64,000 nucleotides of DNA from Sipunculus nudus (taxonomy: Eukaryota; Annelida; Sipuncula; Golfingiida; Sipunculidae): the NCBI GenBank assembly GCA_026874595.1, contig CM049314.1, positions 8,550,729 to 8,614,728 on the forward strand, read 5' to 3'. The position numbers and the translations under genes were made by a program. Within the stretch, counting starts at the first letter, position 1. Each line of letters opens with the position of its first letter. Below are positions 49,448-64,000 of the stretch, piece by piece. The notes beneath the pieces were generated by a model, which was not told where the DNA came from, made no database searches, and was given only the letters and a program-made list of their open reading frames with translations.

Positions 49448-50170
49448 AGAGAGAAAATATGTTCCAACCAGAAATTTTTAACAAACAAAGAAATAGCAAC
49501 GATTGTTTTAACCTGCCATAAAATTATTTTTATTGACATTTCCTTTTTTAGGCGTCGCCTCATATGTATATTCTTGGATAGAATAATTTTGCTGTGACGT
49601 ATGCAGACTACACAACTACCGTTTTTCACTACTAAATTGACTTTTAACAAAATAAAATAAAATTCCAATTTTTTTTAATGTATCATATTTTAGTGAAGAT
49701 AAAAATCCAATCTGTTTTTTTTAATGTATCATTTTTTTAGTGAAATGATATTTGGTCTACATAATTGTGAAACCATGAAGGACATGCATTTATTACGGGC
49801 AACATCATGGCTACTAATGTTTCGTCTCCCCTTCATTTTTCTCAACCACGCAATCCCCAACCCCAGGGATCACGGTTTCTATGTTATGTTTTTATGGTAT
49901 GATGGAAACCAAACGCGCAGCTGATTAAAACAACTTTGCCAAACAAAACTATAATACTGCTACATGCTCTTGGACCACTTCGTGTGCATGGGGAGAGATA
50001 GGGGGGGGGGGGGGGGGGGGCAGACACCCCGCTTTTTCAGCTGCCGCAAACTTTTTTGAGAGTTTAAGACTAGCGAAAGGCATTTTATAAATAACAATAT
50101 GGAAAACGGGGTCGTTTACTCTTAAATTACCAACATCTGAGAAGTTCTCCGTATGGGCGTCACTGTAGCT
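45923..50170. other. Intergenic with microsatellites, no gene recognised
   Basis: Contains (GT)n at about 47049-47085, (AT)n at 47692-47749, (GA)n at 49404-49443 and a G run at 50001-50020. Short open frames show no family match. Confidence 0.5.
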
Positions 50171-50177
50171 TTCACAA

Positions 50178-52605
50178 CAAGTGACCCATGGGTCATGACG
50201 CTCAGCTGCCAAGCATGACCTGTGACATCATAGACTGAGATTCACAACTTCCAGTCAAATTCTGAAGAACCAATTTGCCAATTTGTTGAAAATTTTCTAT
50301 GACAACAGAAATATATATCACCTATGTCTGGTTAAAACACAGAGAATTGATGGTCTGAGGAAAATGCATGATTGCTAAGCTATCAGGAACTATTCCAACA
50401 GCTTGCTTGAAACCTGTCAGTCTCAAAAGGAACACCACAAAGGGCAAATATAAGATCAAAACATATAGCAAAAATCAAGGAAATACATGCAAGAATTATT
50501 GAGAAACAGGTGCTTCTGTATGAATTTTTATTCAATACCAGCCAACTGTACTGCACTTTTATAAATGATGGTAATATTTATTCAGAAATATTTGACCCAA
50601 TCCTTTACAAGATTACATAAATATACATGCAACTGCATTCACTTTAACTGTTCTTGAGATAATATGATCAAAAGGAATTAAAAGATGGTTGCCTGGTGGC
50701 CATATTGAACTTCTGACAAGTCTGAAATCAGACAACAAACATTCTCTAAATCGGACAAAACATTAAAGAAAAATTACTGAAACTGCCCTGAAGAAAGAAT
50801 TTCTAAGGTGGCTAACTGGCAGACATAATGGATTTCTGACAAGTATGACATTTGATATCCCACATTCTCCAATAAGAGACCAAACTTGGGGCAAATTTTC
50901 CAGTAATAAATGCCCAAAATAATTCAAAAGGCATGTCCAGGCCCTCATATCAGATTTATAGATATGCAATTGTAAAAAGTGTAAGTCCAATATTTTATAT
51001 TATCACTCTGCTTTTCAATGGGGTCAGCAGGGTAGGTAAACTGCCAAACCTGAAAGAAAAGAAATGCAGAAAGCATGACTAAGAGTCTTGAAATAAAACA
51101 AAAAGCCATCCTAAATCAATGTACACATCCACATATTATGAGAACAAACACTTGCTTTTATATGTGGTGATATATATTAAAATATTCAGATATCTAGGAA
51201 ACTAAGTTTATTGCTAGGATTCCATAAAATAAACTGCAAAATGTTCCCATCATCTTATAAATCAGTAGCTAAACCTTAATAGTATACTCTCATAGTCTTA
51301 ATGCCTGGCTGAAGCATTCTGACAACAGTGTTTTTGTTATGAAGTAACGAGGTACTTATCACTTAGCCTTATCACTTAATAGGCTGATACAAAAGGGAGT
51401 CATATGTCACCAGTGTCACTCACAATTACGGCCACACAGGGAGATGTACCAGCTGGAGTGGGATGGTTATATATACAAGAAAAATAGAGATGGTCTATAA
51501 AATAAGTAATTGTGAACATCCCTGACCTATGACCTTGGCCTTTTGCCCATATATCAACTGGATTCTTTCTAAATGATGGGTAACTACTGACCACTTAAAT
51601 CTGGTGTAATTACTTGGCAACCAATGGGTGAATAACTTTGACCTGCAACCTTTAACCTGCTGACCAGCTGACCCCAAAATCAATAAGTTATTTATTCAAG
51701 CAAAAAGACCCATAAATATGAAGTTTGAGTCAAACTGAGTGATGCATAGATGTGGCATATGTGAAAGACTGAAGGTTTGGGTTGAACAGTTACACTTGAA
51801 ATATGCTCACAAGCATTTAGAACAATTAAATATTGTGACCTTGACCTTTGACTTTTTGACCTCAACATCAATAGGCTTCTTCCCTTATTGGTAGGTAAGC
51901 CATATATGACAGATGGAAGGTACAGATTGAAAAGTTTGCCTGAAAATGACTCCACGCAAGAAGTGGGTGCTGTGAACTTGACCTTTGACCTCAAAATCAA
52001 CAGGTCTTTTCCCCTGTTGACAGAGAAGCGATATCAGTGCTGGAAGGTTTGGAATGAAAAGTCTAGCTTGAAATGTGTCCACTACCTTTTCAAAGAAGTG
52101 GATCCTGTGACCCTGACCTTTGACCTTGTGACCTCAAAATCTATAGGATTCTTCTCCAACTTAGTAGGTGTGCTATATGTGAAAGATCAAAGAATTGGGA
52201 TGAAAGGGTTGGCTTAAAATGCATCCACAGGCTTTTCAAAGAAGAGGCTCCTGTGACCTTGACCTTTGGACCTAAAAAAAATTATGGTTCTTCCCCTGTT
52301 GGTAGGTGAGCTGTATGTGAAAGATGGAAGGTTTGGGATGAAAATTTTGTCTCAAAGAGTTATTTCTGGGGGGTGCAAACACACCCCATAACTTCGAGAA
52401 TATAGGTCGCAGTGACCTAATTTCAGGTTTGCAAGGAGATCTTTTTATAACCTCTAAGACTGCATAGGGTTCATGGCCCTAGCCCCTACGGTTACGATTT
52501 GTGCCCTGCTAACGGACGGACGGCCGGCCGGCCGGACAGACGGAAGGACGCCGGACAAAGACCCATCGCTATAGCCCAGCATGACTGAAAGTCAGCTGAG
52601 CTAAA
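50178..52605. repeat. Probable long dispersed element with AGGTCA-type units
   Basis: The left boundary block (agtgacccatgggtcatgac, then gctcagctg-caagcatgacc) and right boundary block (tagcccagcatgactgaaag and tcagctgagcta) both recur at the ends of the short element at 55660-56020. This suggests one family. Between 51500 and 52300 are about five units of about 140 bp carrying gaccttgacctttgacc. A ggacggacggccggccggcc run lies near 52514. Class uncertain. Confidence 0.45.
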
Positions 52606-52782
52606 AACAGAGCATGAGAAACAGAGAGATGAACACTGAAGAGAAATACTTATTGAATTTTACTTGGTTAATGATTGTAAATCTCTTATTGCTTTTCTTT
52701 TCTCTCCATCTCATACATATATATATAAATATCACAGGTTATTACTAGCAAAGGCATTAAGAATAAACAAAATAAATTACAA

Positions 52783-52785
52783 AAC

Positions 52786-52821
<36 letters not shown>

Positions 52822-52840
52822 GGGGGGGGGGGGGGGGGGG
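52783..52840. repeat. (GA)n and G-run microsatellite
   Basis: A GA tract followed by a run of about 20 G, directly left of a MITE-like element. Confidence 0.95.
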
Positions 52841-52842
52841 TC

Positions 52843-53029
52843 AGCAGAAGTGGATTCAGAAGGGGGATGGGGGGCAGGGGCTCTGGCTGAAACTTTCTTA
52901 AGGGTTTCAGATCAATTTTTGCTGCCTGTACCCCACCCCCTTTCCGGACCTAGGGACCTTTATTTAGGTTTAGTCATTTGTCCTCGAGGGTTGCACCCCT
53001 CCTTTTCCTAAATCCTAGATCCGCCCTGG
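52843..53029. mobile_element. Small MITE-like element
   Basis: The left end reads cagaagtggattcagaaggg and the complement of the right end reads cagggcggatctaggattta. These form imperfect inverted ends of the type CAGnnGYGGATYYAG around about 187 bp of non-coding sequence. The CAG start is hAT-like, but no clear target duplication was found. Confidence 0.45.
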
Positions 53030-53104
53030 GAACCAAGGACATCTTTATGCATTTCGTTATGACTTCCTTAAGTTCCAAAAAGAGCAAGGACTTTAATCAA
53101 TTAA

Positions 53105-53920
53105 ATGAAAGGATATCACAAGGTAACAAAGGTCACATCTGGTAAAAAAGAAATAATCAATAGAATCAGAAAGACGAACATCATCAGAAACCACGGTGTG
53201 CATGGGGCTCTTGAGAACTGGGAGAATAATTGGCAGATATCTAATACAGTAGAAAAGTGGGTTTCACTGGGCCATCCACCAGATCGTAGCACTAGGAACC
53301 CTGCTGCTGCCCAAATGGAAACGCCTTCGATAAACTTTCCCCAAGAGGACAGCACAATCAAAAACATCTCAAGAAGGCTGCACTATCGATTATCTGGTCA
53401 ATACATCTGGTCCAAACATGAACATGCACAATTTCAGGCCAATAGGACAAACCACTTCTGAGGAAAGGGCATCAATGTATTCTATAAAAATAGGAAGGTA
53501 GGTGGCGCTACCTGTCTGGTCTACGAGATTACTCTCATAGATGAATGAACATGCCAAATTTCAGACCAATTCATTGAACCACTCATGAAATATGAGCAAT
53601 TTTCACCCAAAGCAAATGTACGGATGGACGCCATGCAAAAACCATTGCAGGTAGCGCAACTACTCTTGAATACAAGATGGTGGTATCTAAGACGGACGGG
53701 CATGCAAATTTTAGACAAATACATTTGACCACTCCTGAGATATGGGCTGTTATCACAAAAACGCCCAGATTCATACTGCACATAAAGGATTGCATTTGGC
53801 ACTGCCCGTCTTTGTTAGGCACAACTGCAAACGTGATCAAATAACTATGCCGGATTTCGGAAAGATCAGTCCAAGGGTCTCTGAAAAGTTCTGTGGAAAT
53901 GAACGCAGTGGAACCCAGTC
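53105..53920. repeat. Degenerate repeated region with ~130-bp periodicity
   Basis: Three to four loosely similar blocks contain an aaatttcagaccaat or atttcaggccaat segment followed by ccactcntga and aaatatgagc or agatatgggc (about 53430, 53556, 53708). Also present are ggtggcgctacc and ggtagcgcaact. This is a non-coding dispersed repeat of unknown class. Confidence 0.45.
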
Positions 53921-55650
53921 AAAAACATAGTATCTGCAAAATTTTGCTTTGGCAGATACAAAGAGATAATTTCCTGAAATTTCCTATATCAGAATGTCTT
54001 CAGTATCCTGAAGTTCCTCATCCCTGCTGAAAAGCAGCACTTTAAATAAGGTACGACTACGTCAAGGACACACAGTGCAGAATCGGACTAACAAGAATAT
54101 AACGGCTGGTTAGTGTTTGTGGGCGCCAAAATCTTGCAACCACAATGCACCGGGTTTCTAAGTACACCAGCGGGGTGGTTATATACGGTGAAGAGGGTAA
54201 TTCAGTTTTTATTTAGTTTTTAGGGTAATGTGGTCTGTTCAAACATGCCGGGCAAGATTTGTTTCAATGCAAATTACATAAACATGAATGAATTTGTGTG
54301 GGAAGGACCTCATGGAATAAGTAATGCTTACACAGGTGTTTCCTTGAAAAGTAACAAATTTTGATTTTAAAGTTGAGACAAGTAGTCCTGGCAGTCCAAC
54401 AGTGTCTAACTGGAAGAGGTTCGTTTTGAGAAGAAACGACATCTTGCGGAGAGGCACTTCGGAGAGGGAAGCTTCATTAATAATGGGTAGCAGCATCACC
54501 ATCACTTCAAAGATGACTGCACTTATAAGTGGCTGTTCTTCATATTGCAACACTGAAACAAGGAAGGATTTTGAATAAATGGTAAATCTGCCTTGTTACA
54601 GAAACATTTTCAACAGCAAACAGCCATTAAAGAAGTTTGTTGGTTACAAATTATGGATGTTGGAGGTGATTCATAGGGAAAGGACGGATGTAAACCCAGG
54701 GATATCCGTGTGTCACTATGGTAACCATTATGATGTCACAATTGTAAGAATGGCAGTAGGGCCTGCTGCTGGGCTTTAGATGGGTCAAATGTTAATGCAA
54801 CAACTTATACTAATAACATCAAACACTGAATGCGATTCTGAAGAATATCAAATTTGTTTTTGAGGGATTTGAATAATGAGTTGATGAGCAATAAAATTCA
54901 TATTGTATAAATTTATTCATTAGGTTATCATAGAAAAATGGTGTATAATACAGGCTTGTAATTAGTCAAAGCAACATCCCTATACTGTGGAGTAGAAACC
55001 AGGGACAGCTATACCTCAAATAGATACTACAGAAAACATTCTATAGATGTACATCATAGCTCACACGTTTGACAATGAAATACGTGAATAACATACAAGA
55101 TATCATACATATATTGTACATGGTGGCATTTATATCCTCTAACTAGCATAAATAGATGCCCTATTTAATTATACCAATGTATTCTATGGCTGACCTATGC
55201 ATTTCATGCATAACACATGGTCTTAAATAATGGCATCCATCACATGACTTATTTAAAATCTAAATGCTCAGTCTGATATCTAATTATAGTGTAAGTGGTT
55301 GTAATATAGGCTCTAAACAAAAACAAATATTATCATTATTAATGTCTTTCAGAATAAAAATGTGTGCCTAGTCCTCATAACTCTCTTCTTTTATCACATC
55401 TGATATACATGTGCATCTAAATATGCACAGATAAATATAACAATTTAATAGGGTAGGTAATGTCTGTTGAATGTAATACATAAATTATCATGTCCTACTG
55501 TAGTCTGTTCAATGGATATACCAATATTTCAGAGGTGGCCTGACACAGTTACCAGTGGTTCTTTTAGGAACCTAAGAAATAAGACAGTAATATAGCATTA
55601 TGATCTGCATGTTCAGGATATATATCTAGTTTATGGCAATGCACAGCATC
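53921..55650. other. Intergenic, no gene recognised
   Basis: No conserved coding block seen. Part of this could be 3'UTR of the PAK gene, which ends to the right, but no boundary is visible. Confidence 0.4.
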
Positions 55651-55654
55651 TTTT

Positions 55655-56022
55655 AAACAAGTTGACCCTGGGTTATGATGCTCAACTGACAAGCATGATT
55701 TGGACATTACCAGGTAAATAGACGTTTGTGTTTAATTAAGGTAAATTATCTAATTTTTGTCATGAAAATGTATTTTTTTGGTTCAACAGCCTTATCAGTT
55801 AGAAAGTCTGCTTTTCATGGTGATCAAAAGCATGGTGGTCAATGTGACCAAATTTTGTGCTTCAAAAGAGATTTCACCAGGAAGCGTCTGGGTATAGAGC
55901 AAAAACTTTCCTGGTCTGAAGTTTATGGTCTGTTTTGTATTAAAATGTGTCCAGTCTGCTTGACAAAAGACAAAGGCCCATAACTATAGCTCGGTATGAC
56001 TGAAAATCAGCTTCGCTAAATC
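55655..56022. repeat. Short dispersed element sharing ends with the 50.2-52.6 kb element
   Basis: Left end gaccctgggttatgatgctc followed by aactgacaagcatg. Right end ataactatagctcggtatga followed by ctgaaaatcagct. Both ends match the longer element in the same order, with about 370 bp between them. The 85-codon frame here is repeat sequence. Confidence 0.55.
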
Positions 56023-57409
56023 TATCTATATCTTGTTTACAGACCTGCCGTTTTCAGGAAATATTGATAAACAGTCATCCTATAGCATGCTTTGTTAAAC
56101 ACAATTTTTTTTCACTACATACAGGTATGCTTCATGAAGAAGTATTGCACATTACACCACTTAACCATCTACAATGAAATCCTTTAATACAAGGGCCAAC
56201 AAATCAGTCCCAGCTGAATCTTGAAAAATACTGTTTGCTTCCAATAGGGGGATATGCATTCATCTCTGTTCGTGTGTATGTGTTTGTGTGTGTATTTGTT
56301 CAAAATATAACTCGCTCAGTCATGATGGAATCTCATGAAATTTTCTGGCAATTTCGGGAAAGGGCTAATAAAGAACCAATTAGATTTTTTAGATTCAGGA
56401 AAGACATCAAGGAACACTCACAAATGTGCAGTCACTTATGCATGAATGAACCTGGGTATATGAACTGAATATGTGAATGTAAACACAGGGTTGGGAAATC
56501 CCACAATGGGGATCCCCCATATTGCAGAGGCTTGCATTCATGAGAATGCAGATTACTACTTGTCGTTGGAGAATCAGAAAGATCTGAGGGTATCTTCCAT
56601 CTCAACTACTAAGTTACATGAATATGTGTTAACATATCTATCCTTGTGGAGTGTGTTTATATAAACATACTTTGACTGACCAATGCAACACAAACATATA
56701 CAAGTAAATATGTAACTCAGCAAATTATTGGCACTTTGCTCTATAAAAAGCTATATAACATTCTGGCCTTGCATTGGTGAACTGCACTTCAAAATATCTC
56801 TCCTTGTTACGGTATTTGACACTGCCCATGGCAGTGTTTAACACTGATAATGCTTCATACTCTCTACTTCTCAGAAGTAAAATACAACCAATTATGACAA
56901 TCTGTAAGTTTACATTGACATGATCAAACTTGAACCTTAGACAAACTCACCTGTAAAAACTTACAGCATTAATCCAGTTTATAAAATCCTTTACTTGGGC
57001 ACCATTGCACTGCAGGAATATACATAGAAATCCATATCAACTACTTATGAATAAGGCTCCGGAGAAAAACACTGATCTACCTGTCATAAAGGCAAAGCAC
57101 AAACTGGGACACATTGACGTTAAGTACTGTAGGTGGTCAAAATCCAGACTTCTACACATCTAGGTAAACTATAACAGCAAGAGGCTATGTGATGCTAATA
57201 TGGGTTTGTTATGTAGGAACTGGGATGAACTTTGACCTAAGGTGAATCAGCATATTCATGAGATTATGATAATGTTGGCGATAAAAATGCAGACCCATAT
57301 CTCATTCTGAAGGCAGTAGAGAAATCTTGGTTACAAGTATAAAACTAGAAACAAGACCTGGATATACACACTATTTACACTCCATACTTAATATAAGTCT
57401 ATCTATTTA
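56023..57409 (-). other. Region downstream of the PAK stop codon
   Basis: No gene recognised. It probably contains the PAK 3'UTR. The stop codon is followed at once by TAA and an AATAAA-like string (57405-57411), too close to the stop to be taken as the poly(A) signal with confidence. Confidence 0.4.
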
Positions 57410-63723
<6,314 letters not shown>

Positions 63724-63894
63724 CTATAAATAAAATGTACAACAAATGAAGACTGTGTTGATGATATGAAGTATTTTCTAATATTATCTACCTAGAACAA
63801 GTCCCTGGCTACCAGGAGGTTCCATGCTGCAGAGCTCTAAATACTCCAGTGATAATCCTGACTGGATACCCTTGCAATGATGTAGTCAAGTCTA

Positions 63895-63970
63895 CACCAT
63901 CAGAGTCCAAGTACAAGTCTTAGTCCAAGTCTGAGTCATCCAGAACCCGAGTCAAAGTCCAAGTCCTGTA
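63895..63970. repeat. Degenerate AAGTCC/GAGTC short tandem repeat
   Basis: Repeats of agtccaagt, cgagtc and related words, in the PAK intron at the right edge. No exon recognised between 63724 and the window end. Confidence 0.6.
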
Positions 63971-64000
63971 AAAATCTCCAAATTAAAAAAGATTAAAAGA

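Noticed and set aside
51036-51060. Minus-strand acceptor-like ctttcag followed by a short open stretch
   Set aside because: No matching donor or recognisable coding block; too short to support.

Overview
The window is eukaryotic, AT-rich, intron-rich DNA from an invertebrate animal. The three recognisable genes are typical metazoan housekeeping or signalling genes. The dispersed repeats (central tandem arrays with terminal hairpins, a tRNA-derived SINE, palindromic MITEs) look like those of a bivalve or other marine mollusc; that last step is inference. No prokaryotic, organellar or viral genes were seen.

Region by region. 1-600 is a 51-bp minisatellite. 957-5845 (minus) holds the first eight coding exons (221 codons) of the 26S proteasome subunit PSMD1/Rpn2; the rest of that gene lies beyond base 1. 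5.9-9.4 kb is intergenic, with CT and AT microsatellites and small palindromic repeats. 11172-30928 (plus) is a complete RBMX/hnRNP G-like RNA-binding protein gene of about 451 residues. It has an N-terminal RRM followed by a long RGG/SRDYG-rich tail. Its first coding exon exists in two versions separated by 47 bp, and its tail includes four related 42-nt microexons. 31-36.7 kb is intergenic. 36730-37012 is a SINE with a perfect 14-bp target duplication. 37195-39811 and 42108-45597 are two oppositely oriented copies of a Helentron/HINE-like element full of AGGTCA repeats. The second copy is nested in a larger element with inverted-repeat ends (41889-45922). 46-57 kb is intergenic with several more repeat families. 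57410-63723 (minus) holds the ten 3'-terminal coding exons of a group I p21-activated kinase (PAK), from the autoinhibitory segment to the stop codon. The GTPase-binding 5' exons lie beyond base 64000.

The three genes do not form an operon or an obvious pathway. Their products act in protein degradation (PSMD1), nuclear pre-mRNA processing (RBMX-like) and Rac/Cdc42 signalling (PAK).

The most notable signals are: (1) a candidate mutually exclusive exon pair that would swap the RNP2 half of the RBMX-like RRM; (2) the duplicated in-phase microexon family in the same gene; (3) a minisatellite in a PAK intron that has amplified the exon's own 5' splice site; and (4) the inverted pair of HINE-like elements carrying dense nuclear-receptor-type half sites. 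Exon boundaries were assigned by hand from splice consensus, phase and remembered family sequence, with no transcript data.
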